This document shows positions 39,119 to 47,343 of a DNA stretch of 64,000 bases, piece by piece. The stretch spans positions 4,216,001 through 4,280,000 of the forward strand of contig NZ_JAHLZZ010000001.1 of NCBI RefSeq assembly GCF_018967845.1, written 5' to 3'. Under the pieces are notes generated by a model. The model was not told the origin of the DNA and did no database searches. It saw only the letters and a program-made list of their open reading frames with translations. Position 1 is the first letter of the stretch. Every line of letters starts with the position of its first letter. Made by a program: the position numbers and the translations under genes. The stretch is from Hymenobacter siberiensis (GTDB taxonomy: Bacteria > Bacteroidota > Bacteroidia > Cytophagales > Hymenobacteraceae).

Positions 39119-41320
39119 ATGATGCGCTTTCTGTTTGTGCTGAGCCTGTGCGCCGGCCTTTGCTTGCCTGGACTGGCTCAACGCTTTACCCCCGCCGAAG
39201 TGGCGCACTGGCAGCAGCAGGCGCGGCAGGTGCGCATTACGCGCGACAGCTACGGTGTGCCGCACATTTACGGCAAGACCGATGCCGACGCGGTTTTCGG
39301 CCTGCTTTACGCGCAGTGCGAGGATGATTTTGCCCGCGTCGAAACCAACTACCTCGATGCCATTGGTCGGCTGGCCGAAGTGGAGGGCGAAGCCCAGCTT
39401 TACCACGACCTACGTGCCCGCATGTTTCTGGACAGCACGCAGGCCTTCAACATCTATAAAAAGAGCCCGGCCGATATGAAGATGCTGCTCGATGCCTTCG
39501 CGGCCGGCACCAACTACTACCTGGCCACCCATCCCACCGTGCGGCCCCGACTGCTGCGCCGCTTCCAGCCCTGGATGCCGCTCATGTTCAGCGAGGGCAG
39601 CATTGGGGGTAATATCAGCGTGGTATCGCTGGAGCGGCTGAAGGCTTTTTACAGCCAGAAGAAATCGAGCTCCTGGATTGATACCGATTTTGGCCGCACC
39701 GACCGCGAGCCGGTGGGCTCCAACGGCTTTGCCATTGCGCCCGCCAAAAGCGCCAACGGCCACGCCCTGCTGCTCATCAACCCGCATACCTCGTTTTACT
39801 TCCGCTCCGAAGTGCAGATGGTGAGCCAGCAGGGCCTGAATGCCTACGGAGCCGTGACGTGGGGTCAATTCTTTATTTATCAGGGATTTAATGAGCACTG
39901 TGGCTGGATGCACACGTCCAGCCAGGCCGATTCGATGGACGAGTACCTCGAAACGATTGAGGAAAAAGACGGCAAGGCGTTTTACAAATACGATGGCAAG
40001 CTGCGCGCCGTGACTGCACAGAAAGTGGCGCTGCCCTACAAATCGGGTGATAAGATGCTGCGCAAAACTTTCACCATCTTCCGCACGCACCACGGCCCTA
40101 TTGTGGGGCAGAAATCGGACGGGCAGTGGGTGGCGGTGCGCATGATGAACGCGCCGCTGGCCGCTTTGCAGCAGTCGTACCTGCGCACCAAGGCCACCGA
40201 TTACGACAGCTTTCAGCAGGTGATGAAGCTGAACGGGAACGCCTCTAACAACACGGTTTTTGCCGATACCAAGGGCAGTATTGCCTACTGGCACGGCAAT
40301 TTCATGCCCCGGCGCAACCCGAAATTCGATTGGAGCCAGCCGGTAGACGGCAGCACGTCGGCCACCGAATGGCAGGGCTTCCACCCGGTGAGCGAGCTAG
40401 TGCAGGTGCACAACCCGGCCAGCGGCTTCATCCAGAACTGTAATTCCACGCCCTTCACCGTGAGCGGCCCCAGCAGCCCGGCCGCCGCAAAATATCCCAA
40501 ATACGAAGCCCCCGACGCCGAAAACTACCGCGGCCTGAACGCCGTGCGCGTGCTCAGCAGCAAAGCCGTGGTCAGCCTCGACACGCTCATTACGGCGGCC
40601 GGCGACCCGCACCTCACCGCTTTCGATGATATGCTGCCGCCACTGCTGGCTGCCTACCAGCCCACTTCGGCCGAAAAAGCCGCCGCGCCCGCCGTGGCCG
40701 AAGCCATTGCCACCCTCCGCGCCTGGGACCATAGCTACGCCCAAACTTCAGTGGCCCAAACGGTGGCCATCTACTGGGCCGAGCGGCTGCTGGCCAAAGC
40801 CCGCACCCGCGTACCCGAGGCCCAGCCGCAGCTCGACTACATCAGCTTCGTGCGTTTCGCGCTGGCCAATACTTCGCCATCGGAAAAAATCACGACCCTC
40901 TCCGAAACCCTCGACGACCTGACGCGCGATTTCGGCACCTGGAAAATGCCCTGGGGCGAGGTGAACCGCTACCAGCGCCTCACCGGCCGCATCGAGGAAA
41001 CCTACGACGACCAGCAGCCCAGCCAGCCGGTGGCCTTCACATCGTCGGCCTGGGGCTCACTGGCGGCGTTTGGTGCGCGCACGTATCCTGGTACGAAAAA
41101 ACGCTACGGCAACGTGGGAAATAGCTTTGTGGCGGTGGTGGAATTTGGCCCGCGCATCACGGCACGCTCAGTGGTGACCGGAGGCCAGAGCAGCCGCCCC
41201 GGCACGCCGCACTTCACCGACCAGGCCGATTTATACTGCAACGGCCGTTTTAAAGAGGTGCGCTTCTACCCCGAAGACGTGCAGGCCCACACCGAAAAAA
41301 CCTATCGCCCCGGCGAGTAA
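39119..41320 (+). CDS. Penicillin-acylase-type N-terminal-nucleophile hydrolase
   Basis: About 733 residues. MMRFLFVLSLCAGLCLPGLA is the signal peptide. The alpha-part has IYGKTDADAVFGLLYAQCED, as in penicillin/cephalosporin acylases, where it forms the substrate pocket. The likely nucleophile Ser is in EPVGSNGFAIAPAKSANGHA, which becomes the new N-terminus after self-cleavage, and LLINPHTSF follows. GNASNNTVFADTKGSIAYWH, then RRNPKFDWSQPVDG, are the beta-part hallmarks. It would cut amides such as N-acyl-homoserine lactones or acylated amino acids in the periplasm; the natural substrate is unknown. Length is close to normal. Confidence 0.92.
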   Translation: MMRFLFVLSLCAGLCLPGLAQRFTPAEVAHWQQQARQVRITRDSYGVPHIYGKTDADAVFGLLYAQCEDDFARVETNYLDAIGRLAEVEGEAQLYHDLRARMFLDSTQAFNIYKKSPADMKMLLDAFAAGTNYYLATHPTVRPRLLRRFQPWMPLMFSEGSIGGNISVVSLERLKAFYSQKKSSSWIDTDFGRTDREPVGSNGFAIAPAKSANGHALLLINPHTSFYFRSEVQMVSQQGLNAYGAVTWGQFFIYQGFNEHCGWMHTSSQADSMDEYLETIEEKDGKAFYKYDGKLRAVTAQKVALPYKSGDKMLRKTFTIFRTHHGPIVGQKSDGQWVAVRMMNAPLAALQQSYLRTKATDYDSFQQVMKLNGNASNNTVFADTKGSIAYWHGNFMPRRNPKFDWSQPVDGSTSATEWQGFHPVSELVQVHNPASGFIQNCNSTPFTVSGPSSPAAAKYPKYEAPDAENYRGLNAVRVLSSKAVVSLDTLITAAGDPHLTAFDDMLPPLLAAYQPTSAEKAAAPAVAEAIATLRAWDHSYAQTSVAQTVAIYWAERLLAKARTRVPEAQPQLDYISFVRFALANTSPSEKITTLSETLDDLTRDFGTWKMPWGEVNRYQRLTGRIEETYDDQQPSQPVAFTSSAWGSLAAFGARTYPGTKKRYGNVGNSFVAVVEFGPRITARSVVTGGQSSRPGTPHFTDQADLYCNGRFKEVRFYPEDVQAHTEKTYRPGE

Positions 41321-41404
41321 GCGGCGTTTGTGCCAGGAAAGCGCGTTACGCCTCGACCAACGCAGCCCGACGTTCCGAAAAAATCATTTAACCCCCTACT
41401 GATA

Positions 41405-41593
41405 ATGGACATCAAGTATCTCTCCGACGACAAAGGCAAAATCACCGGCGTGTTCATCGCCATTGAGGAGTGGGAGCGGCTGCAAAAGCAGTACAACATC
41501 AGCGAAACTGCCCCGGCCGACTCCGGCACTAAGCTGCAACAGTCGCTGGCCGAGGCGATGAAAAAGGTGAAGCCCAGCGATGATGAAGCGTAG
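41405..41593 (+). CDS. Small antitoxin-like protein, no toxin beside it
   Basis: A 62-residue protein, MDIKYLSDDKGKITGVFIAI then EEWERLQKQYN, with acidic, helical C-terminus (LAEAMKKVKPSDDEA). The N-terminal pattern (YLSDxKGKxTGVxIPIEEW) is like antitoxins that precede RelE/ParE-type toxins in Bacteroidota. Here no toxin gene follows: a terminator comes 24 bases after the stop, and the next gene is on the minus strand. It may be an orphan antitoxin or a regulator. The start is the ATG after CTACTGATA. Confidence 0.55.
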   Translation: MDIKYLSDDKGKITGVFIAIEEWERLQKQYNISETAPADSGTKLQQSLAEAMKKVKPSDDEA

Positions 41594-41615
41594 CCAGGCT
41601 TTTTCCTGAACAGCA

Positions 41616-41645
41616 AAAAAGCCCGGCAATACCGAGCTTTTTTGT
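41616..41645 (+). terminator. Terminator after the antitoxin-like gene
   Basis: AAAAAAGCCCGGCAATACCG and AGCTTTTTTG form an A/T-flanked hairpin with a weak GC centre (AAAAAAGC/GCTTTTTT). It may also serve the convergent cupin gene. Confidence 0.6.
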
Positions 41646-41662
41646 TGGTACCACAACGGCTT

Positions 41663-42175
41663 CTAGCGGCCGAAGTCGTCTTGCACGCGCACGATGTCGT
41701 ATTCGTCCGAAGGATTGTTCGCGTCGGTATGCTGCCAGATTTCGGCTAATACGCCCCAATCCTTCAAGCCCACGAGGCGGTGGCGCTCACCCTGCCGCAG
41801 AATAATCCGCTCGCCCACCTGCAGGTTTTTCACTTCGCCCTGCTCATCAGAATCGCTGACGGCCACGCCCACCGGCCCCTGCACCACCTGCCAGATTTCG
41901 GCGCGGCGGTGGTGGTACTGCCAGCTCAGCCGCTGGTGCGGGGCCACTACCAGAATTTTGGGACTCAGTCGGCCCGAAATCCGCAAGCTATCCACCAACA
42001 AGCCATCGAAATAGGTATTGGCAAATTCCTGCGCCTGGGCCTCGTCAATCACAAAAAAACCACCCCACGGGCGCGTTGGGTCTTCTTTGGCAATAGTGAA
42101 GCCTTGCTGCCGAAGCTGCGCGGCCACTTGCTGGAACAGGGCGCTTTTTTGGGGGTCGGTATGAGGCATGAGCAT
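41663..42175 (-). CDS. Cupin-fold protein, mannose-6-phosphate-isomerase type II C-terminal-like
   Basis: A 170-residue single-domain cupin. The first part FTIAKEDPTRPWGGFFVIDE carries the RPWG motif of type II sugar-phosphate isomerase cupins. Metal ligands are in HQRLSWQYHHRRAEIWQVVQ (H, H, E). A second motif has the sequence GERIILRQGERHRLVGLKDW. It may isomerise sugar phosphates or act as a small binding cupin. No sugar genes are nearby, so the role is uncertain. Confidence 0.75.
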   Translation of the reverse strand: MLMPHTDPQKSALFQQVAAQLRQQGFTIAKEDPTRPWGGFFVIDEAQAQEFANTYFDGLLVDSLRISGRLSPKILVVAPHQRLSWQYHHRRAEIWQVVQGPVGVAVSDSDEQGEVKNLQVGERIILRQGERHRLVGLKDWGVLAEIWQHTDANNPSDEYDIVRVQDDFGR

Positions 42176-42234
42176 TGGCGCTGGAGTGAAAGCAAATATA
42201 TCTACTTATCCATTACAGTTATGCATTGATTTGC

Positions 42235-43119
42235 TCAATATGTTTTGCTGGCATCGCCCGGCACCACTACCACGAAATCGGCCACGTTCACCTGCTCTTT
42301 ATCCAGGGTCTTCAACTCCTCCTGCGTCACTACGCTGATGGTGCGGACGCGCAGCTTGGGCGCATACTGCCTCAACCAAGCCACAATGCCGTCGTGGTGG
42401 TCGGAGTGGTAGCTGCCATTGAAGTGAAGCAGGGTTTCGCCGGGCTGGCAGCTGGTTTCGATGAAATGGGCCATTGTCGCATCCTTCAGTGCCTGGGCTT
42501 GAATGATATTTTGGGCGCCGCCGCCGTGGGCGCTGCCGGCACCGCCGAACATAGCAGCCATGTTCTTGTAGCCGGGCAGGTCGTAATCCACTTTCAGGGG
42601 CAGCGGGGCGAGTAGGGCACGGTCGGCAGCGGGCAGCTTGTCGAGAGCGGTAAGGCTGCGCTGGGCCACGGTTTTGGCGAAGGGGCGCGGGGCGTTGGTG
42701 CCAATGACGGCGAGGTGATTCTCGCGGGCAAATTGCAGCAGCGGGCGGTAGTCGGTATCATAGTTGGGCCACGGGCGGGCCTGGCGCTCGAAAGCGGTAT
42801 CGGCCAGGGTGCCGGCAGCGTACTGGGCCACCAGGGGCTGCACGTCGCGCTCGAACATTTCCATTCCCAGCACCAAATCACCGGGCTTTTTCAGCTTTAG
42901 CAAGTCCTTGGCTACTTGCAGTTCCAGCCAATGCGCCAAGGCATCGTTGTGCTGTTCGCCGAAGAGGACCACATCGGCCTGGGCCAGCTCAGTCAGCATC
43001 TGGTCGTAGTCGGCGGGCTGGCCGGCCGCGGTGAAGAGGCGATAGGCCGGCCGGTCACTGGTGAAAGCGACACTGGCGAATGCAAGGCAGAAAAGGATAA
43101 ACAGGCGGAGGGTCATCAT
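42235..43119 (-). CDS. ChaN family (DUF399) protein
   Basis: About 294 residues starting MMTLRLFILFCLAFASVAFT, a signal-like N-terminus without a lipobox. VVLFGEQHNDALAHWLELQV contains the GE-H-N motif of ChaN/heme-binding DUF399. FNGSYHSDHHDGIVAWLRQY carries the second His pair. The family is linked to iron or haem handling; the Campylobacter ChaN binds haem. It is flanked upstream by a family A palindrome and downstream by nothing obvious. Function remains a family inference. Confidence 0.85.
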   Translation of the reverse strand: MMTLRLFILFCLAFASVAFTSDRPAYRLFTAAGQPADYDQMLTELAQADVVLFGEQHNDALAHWLELQVAKDLLKLKKPGDLVLGMEMFERDVQPLVAQYAAGTLADTAFERQARPWPNYDTDYRPLLQFARENHLAVIGTNAPRPFAKTVAQRSLTALDKLPAADRALLAPLPLKVDYDLPGYKNMAAMFGGAGSAHGGGAQNIIQAQALKDATMAHFIETSCQPGETLLHFNGSYHSDHHDGIVAWLRQYAPKLRVRTISVVTQEELKTLDKEQVNVADFVVVVPGDASKTY

Positions 43120-43127
43120 AGTAAAAA

Positions 43128-43220
43128 GAACGTCATGCTGAGCTTGTCGAAGCATCTCTACTAATAGTAAATGAATTACTCGGGCAGTAGAGACGCTTCG
43201 ACAAGCTCAGCATGACGTTC
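43128..43220. repeat. Long palindrome, family A, TTGTC variant
   Basis: GAACGTCATGCTGAGCTTGT then CGAAGCATCTCTACT and its complement with one mismatch; spacer about 25 bases. It lies between the ChaN gene and the ABC permease gene, both on the minus strand, eight bases upstream of the ChaN start. Confidence 0.93.
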
Positions 43221-43243
43221 AAAGTTCGTCAAACAATGCTGGT

Positions 43244-44638
43244 TTATCCCTTATAAAACATCCACTTGCCCAACTCTTTGTACGTCACTTTCTTGCCGTA
43301 CATCAGAATACCCACGCGGTAGATGCGGGCCGCCACCCATACCGTACCGATGAAACCGAGAATGAGCAGGAAGATGGACAGCGCCAGCTGCCACGCCGGC
43401 ACGCCAAACGGCAGCCGAATCACCATGGCAATGGGCGAAGTCAGCGGGAACATCGACATCCAGAAAGCCACCGGCCCGTCGGGATTGCGCAGAATGACCG
43501 ACACGCCCACAATATAGCTCAGGATGAGCGGCATCGTAATCGGAAACATGAACTGCTGGGTATCGGTCTGGTCGTCCACGGCCGCGCCCACGGCCCCGAA
43601 CAACGCCCCATAAAGCAGGTAGCCGCCCAGGAAATAGACGATGAAACCGAAGAGAATAGTACCTAGCGGCAGGTTGGCTATTGTGTTGAAGAAGGCGAAA
43701 CGGCCGGCCGAATTGGTGGCCTGGTCCTTCTGCTTATCCATCCCCTTGTCGAAAGTTGCCACCGCCGATTCCGGCTCGTCGGCAGCGCTGGCAGCGGCCG
43801 CGCCGGGCGCTGTTGGCGCAACGGCTACCTCCGTTTTGGGCTTGTCCTTGCCCATCAGCATGGGAAGCACCACCGAGCTCACGCCGAACGAAAGCACACC
43901 CCACAGCAGAAACTGCGTGAGGCCCACCGCCGCGATGCCCACAATCTTACCCATCATCAAATCAAACGGCTTCACCGACGACAGCATCACTTCCATGATG
44001 CGGCTCGACTTCTCCTCCCCCACCCCGCGCATAATCTGCACGCCGTAGATGAAGATGAACAGGTAGATGGCCAGCGCCAGCGCATAGGCCATGCCCGAAG
44101 TAGCCAGCGCGTTGCTATCGGCCTCCTTCCCGGTTTCGTCCAGACTCACGGCCTGCAACACCACCTTCGAGCGCAGCCGGTCAAGCTGCTCCTGCGAGAG
44201 GCCGGATTTCTTCATTTTCAAATCCGAAAATGCCTTATCGAGCGCATTTTTTACAGCAAGCTCCTTCTTGAGGCTGATGTTGCCCTTGCCGAAGAACTGC
44301 ACGCCGGTGGGATTCTCCACGTCGAGGCCGGCGGGCAGTACCACCAGGCCATCGTGTTTGGCCTTCAGGAAGCCTTTTTTAGCCTCGGCCAGCGTGCCGG
44401 TGGCCGTTTCGAAGCGCAGTTGTGGAGTGCTCACCAAGTGGCTGGCGATGTTTAGGCCGCTGTCGTCGCGCACCTCCACCACGTCCGTGGTATCGTTATC
44501 GGAACTGGCTACTTTGGCGATGATGAAACCGAACGCCGCCAGCAGCAGCGGCACAGCCAGCGTGAGAACGATGAAAGACTTTTTGCGAACCCGCGTGAGG
44601 TATTCGCGTTGGGCAATGAGGAAAAATTTTGAGGCCAT
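43244..44638 (-). CDS. ABC transporter permease (NatB/ABC-2 type)
   Basis: A 464-residue integral membrane protein with a single TM near the N-terminus (SFIVLTLAVPLLLAAFGFII), a large extracytoplasmic domain of about 140 residues, and five or so TM segments in the C-terminal half (ALALAIYLFIFIYGVQIM, IVGIAAVGLTQFLLWGVLSF, LPLGTILFGFIVYFLGGYLL). This is the NatB/ABC2 export layout. An Ala/Pro-rich loop (TAPGAAAASAADEPES) lies between TM segments. Its ATPase is encoded nine bases upstream in the same direction. It may export sodium, antibiotics or other small compounds. Confidence 0.88.
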   Translation of the reverse strand: MASKFFLIAQREYLTRVRKKSFIVLTLAVPLLLAAFGFIIAKVASSDNDTTDVVEVRDDSGLNIASHLVSTPQLRFETATGTLAEAKKGFLKAKHDGLVVLPAGLDVENPTGVQFFGKGNISLKKELAVKNALDKAFSDLKMKKSGLSQEQLDRLRSKVVLQAVSLDETGKEADSNALATSGMAYALALAIYLFIFIYGVQIMRGVGEEKSSRIMEVMLSSVKPFDLMMGKIVGIAAVGLTQFLLWGVLSFGVSSVVLPMLMGKDKPKTEVAVAPTAPGAAAASAADEPESAVATFDKGMDKQKDQATNSAGRFAFFNTIANLPLGTILFGFIVYFLGGYLLYGALFGAVGAAVDDQTDTQQFMFPITMPLILSYIVGVSVILRNPDGPVAFWMSMFPLTSPIAMVIRLPFGVPAWQLALSIFLLILGFIGTVWVAARIYRVGILMYGKKVTYKELGKWMFYKG

Positions 44639-44647
44639 GATGATGGA

Positions 44648-45601
44648 TTAAAGCAGCGCGTTAGCGGTTTCGAGGAGGGTTTCGGGCATGGTTTCGCGCA
44701 CGCGCCGGATGAATATCTCGTTGATGCTCGGAATTTTCTCCCGGAAAGCGGCTACTTCAATGCCTGCCGAACCGATGAGGTAGCGCAACAGGTCGTTGGG
44801 CCGCACGCCCTCCTGCAGCTGCACTTGCAGGTAGAAATGGTTGTTTTCCCGCTTTTTCTGCTCAATCACCCTGAAATCGGGGCTCGACAGCACGGGATGC
44901 CCTGTGCCCTCCACCTCGTAGGTATTGGTTTTAAACTGGTTGCGAATCACACCAATCGGCCCGTCCAGCACCTTGCGCGAGCGGTTGATGAGGGCAATGT
45001 TGTCGCACATCTCCTCCACCGATTCCATGCGGTGCGTCGAGAAAATAATGGTCGCGCCCTGGTTCCGCAGCTCCAGAATTTCGTCCTTAATCAGGTTGGC
45101 GTTAATCGGGTCGAAGCCCGAGAACGGCTCATCGAGGATAATGAGTTTAGGCTCGTGCAGCACCGTGGCAATAAACTGCACCTTCTGCTGCATACCCTTG
45201 CTCAGGTCCTCCACGTTCTTCCCGGCCCACTCTTTTATCTCGAACCGATTCAGCCACTGCTTGATGCGTACCGTGGCGTCTTCGCGGCTCAGGCCGCGCA
45301 GGCGGGCCAGATAGAGCAGCTGCTCGCCCACTTTCATCTTTTTATACAGGCCGCGCTCCTCGGGCAGGTAGCCAATCTGGGCAATATGGCTCGGGTTCAA
45401 CCGCTCGCCACGAAAGCGGATTTCGCCCTCATCGGCCCCCGTAATCTGGGTGATGATGCGGATGAGCGAGGTTTTGCCCGCTCCGTTGGGACCGAGCAGG
45501 CCGAAAATGTTGCCTTCGGAAATTTCAAGGCTCACCCCGTCGAGGGCAACGTGGTTGGCGTAGGCCTTGTGCACGTTGAGGACTTCCAGTATAGGTTTCA
45601 C
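44648..45601 (-). CDS. ABC transporter ATP-binding protein (NatA/DrrA type)
   Basis: About 317 residues starting with GTG (KPILEVLNVHKAYANH). Walker A is GPNGAGKTS near residue 40, signature LSKGMQQKVQF, Walker B LIILDEPFSGFDP and H-loop STHRMESVEEM. The C-terminal 100 residues are the DUF4162-like extension common in the NatA group. It pairs with the permease downstream, nine bases away, as a two-gene export operon. A GTG start is unusual but fits the family start better than the ATG 114 bases upstream. Confidence 0.93.
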   Translation of the reverse strand: MKPILEVLNVHKAYANHVALDGVSLEISEGNIFGLLGPNGAGKTSLIRIITQITGADEGEIRFRGERLNPSHIAQIGYLPEERGLYKKMKVGEQLLYLARLRGLSREDATVRIKQWLNRFEIKEWAGKNVEDLSKGMQQKVQFIATVLHEPKLIILDEPFSGFDPINANLIKDEILELRNQGATIIFSTHRMESVEEMCDNIALINRSRKVLDGPIGVIRNQFKTNTYEVEGTGHPVLSSPDFRVIEQKKRENNHFYLQVQLQEGVRPNDLLRYLIGSAGIEVAAFREKIPSINEIFIRRVRETMPETLLETANALL

Positions 45602-45750
45602 AGAAAAAAAGTTAGTTGGCGGGTTAAATGTAGAAGAATGTAGCTGAGCAAATGTGTTGGCCACCCGGCCCATTTGCCAGCAGTTGGGCGCCAAGCGGGT
45701 TCTGGGGCTCCCCAAACGGTGAATAACGGGGATGAACGGGCCGGCCTGGG

Positions 45751-46392
45751 CTAGCTGGCCGCTTCTATTTCGGCTTCGCTCAACTCATGCAGACTGGCTT
45801 CGAGGCGGTCCAGATGCTGGCCATATACCCGTTGCAGGTACCAGCGGATGTACTTTGTCAAGGGCCAATACAACGCCAGACTTACCACAATCTCCAGGCC
45901 TAAAGCCAGCATCAGCCGCGACTGCGGAATAGACACCACGCCATTCTTGGGTTCTAGCAGTCCGGCAGTCAGCCCCACCAGCCCCGCCACCGGAATCAGT
46001 ACCATCGTAAACCGGTAATAGAAGCGCATCAGGCTCCGCAGCCCACTCGTAACGCGCACAAGGTGCGTACGCAAGTCGCCCTCGGGCTTGGTGATACCGC
46101 GCAGCAAGCCCATCTTCCGATAAAAGTAGTAGATGCACAGGAGCGCCACCAAAGCCAGCAGGCACCCCATCGTTCGCAGCCAGGCAAATGGGGAAAAGAC
46201 AATAAACCCCAGCGACACTACCAGAAAACCGGCATTGATTAACAGGTCTTTACGGGCATTATGTTGCAGCTGCCCCAAACTATCCCCCGACCGCTGGGCC
46301 AGTAGCCTGGCCACTTCGGCGGCATCGAAAGCAGCCGGTTCGTTGTCCGGCTCAGGCCGCTGCCATTGGCGGCGCAGGTCATCAAGTTCCAT
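45751..46392 (-). CDS. Membrane protein downstream of the sigma factor, possible anti-sigma
   Basis: A 213-residue protein with an acidic N-terminal cytoplasmic part (MELDDLRRQWQRPEPDNEPA) and four TM segments (LLINAGFLVVSLGFIVFSPF, MGCLLALVALLCIYYFYRKM, FTMVLIPVAGLVGLTAGLL, LMLALGLEIVVSLALYWPLT). It lies 21 bases after the ECF sigma gene in the same direction. This arrangement suggests an anti-sigma role, but no zinc-binding anti-sigma motif or FecR domain is present. Confidence 0.7.
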   Translation of the reverse strand: MELDDLRRQWQRPEPDNEPAAFDAAEVARLLAQRSGDSLGQLQHNARKDLLINAGFLVVSLGFIVFSPFAWLRTMGCLLALVALLCIYYFYRKMGLLRGITKPEGDLRTHLVRVTSGLRSLMRFYYRFTMVLIPVAGLVGLTAGLLEPKNGVVSIPQSRLMLALGLEIVVSLALYWPLTKYIRWYLQRVYGQHLDRLEASLHELSEAEIEAAS

Positions 46393-46413
46393 AGGATGGT
46401 ACCGGTTTAATGG

Positions 46414-46920
46414 TTAGCAGGGGACTAATTGCTGCCGCAGCTTTTCCTGCACGCGGTGCATTTTCACACGCACATTGTTTTGAGTAATGCCAAGAATATC
46501 AGCCATTTCATCATAGGACCGGTCTTCAAGGTAGAGCAGCACAAACGCCTTGTCTACTTCGGATAAGCGGCCAATGGCCCGGTAAAGGGCGGCGCGGTCG
46601 TCGGCATCGGGCCCGCTATCGGGGGCCTGGGCCACGGCCAGCGCTTCGGCATCGAGGCCCACCGGCGCGGGATGGCGGGTGCGCTGGCGCAGGTTTGAGA
46701 TGGCCACGTTCAGCGCGATGCGGTAGAGCCAGGTGCTGAGCTTGGCATTGGGCTGGGGCACGTAGCGCGGCCACGCCCGCCACAGCTGCAGCACTATTTC
46801 CTGAAACAGGTCCTGGCGGTCATCGGTATCCTGGCAGTACAGGCGGGCCACGCGTCGCAGCAAAGGCTGGTACTCGTATAGCACGGCAACAAAATCAGCA
46901 GACGGGGTGGCGGTGGCCAT
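46414..46920 (-). CDS. ECF-type RNA polymerase sigma factor
   Basis: A 168-residue sigma-70 group 4 protein. Region 2 is YQPLLRRVARLYCQDTDDRQDLFQE then IVLQLWRAWPRY with the DLFQE motif, followed by STWLYRIALNVAISNLRQ. Region 4 is LSEVDKAFVLLYLEDRSYDE then ILGITQNNVRVKMHRVQEKL, the helix-turn-helix. It would direct RNA polymerase to a stress or envelope regulon. The membrane protein gene that follows is its likely partner. A start at ATG 46920 fits the family. Confidence 0.93.
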   Translation of the reverse strand: MATATPSADFVAVLYEYQPLLRRVARLYCQDTDDRQDLFQEIVLQLWRAWPRYVPQPNAKLSTWLYRIALNVAISNLRQRTRHPAPVGLDAEALAVAQAPDSGPDADDRAALYRAIGRLSEVDKAFVLLYLEDRSYDEMADILGITQNNVRVKMHRVQEKLRQQLVPC

Positions 46921-47144
46921 GCGGCGGGTAATGGTTTCAGGAAGTTTATCGCCGGGGTAACGGTAGCATTACATCGGGCTAACATTTTTTAGCCCGCAGA
47001 AGGCGCAGAGGCTTTCGCAGATGACGCAGAGGCACAATAAACCCTGCCGAAGGTAGTTCGACAGGGTTTCGGATGACGGCTCTATCTTTAGCCCAAGCGC
47101 GTTTGGTATGTCCCCCAGCCAGACCGGGTTTTCTTGAAAAAGAA

Positions 47145-47177
47145 GAAACCCCGGACTGTTAGCGCAGCCGGGGTTTC
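47145..47177. terminator. Terminator-like hairpin
   Basis: A 10-bp stem GAAACCCCGG/CCGGGGTTTC with additional weak pairing inside. It lies between the sigma factor and dnaJ, whose minus-strand end is at 47344. Confidence 0.6.
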
Positions 47178-47233
47178 AGAAGTGGGGGGGGGTATAGAGG
47201 ACCCTTTACTTCTCTCTAGTTATGAGTAAGGGA

Positions 47234-47328
47234 GGTCATGCAGAGCGTAACGAGGCATCTTTACCGCAATAGTAATTCAATCGAAAGGATTTAATTACAC
47301 GGTAAAGATGCTACGCTCTGCATGACGT
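47234..47328. repeat. Long palindrome, family A (GTCATGCAGAGCGTAACGAG)
   Basis: Arms GTCATGCAGAGCGTAACGAG then GCATCTTTACCG and a shorter complement CGGTAAAGATGCTACGCTCT then GCATGACG. The right arm lacks the bases GCCTCGTTA... of the left, so the copy is diverged. It ends 16 bases before the dnaJ stop. Confidence 0.85.
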
Positions 47329-47343
47329 TCAAAAGGCGCGAGA

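Larger units (their letters stand above)
46921..47343. other. Intergenic region with two hairpins and a family A palindrome
   Basis: No gene is seen. 47039-47069 is a hairpin (AAACCCTGCCGAA / TTCGACAGGGTTT). 47145-47177 is a second hairpin (GAAACCCCGG / CCGGGGTTTC). Positions 47234-47328 hold a family A palindrome. A G run (GTGGGGGGGG) is at 47183. The hairpins are candidate terminators for dnaJ on one side. Confidence 0.6.
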
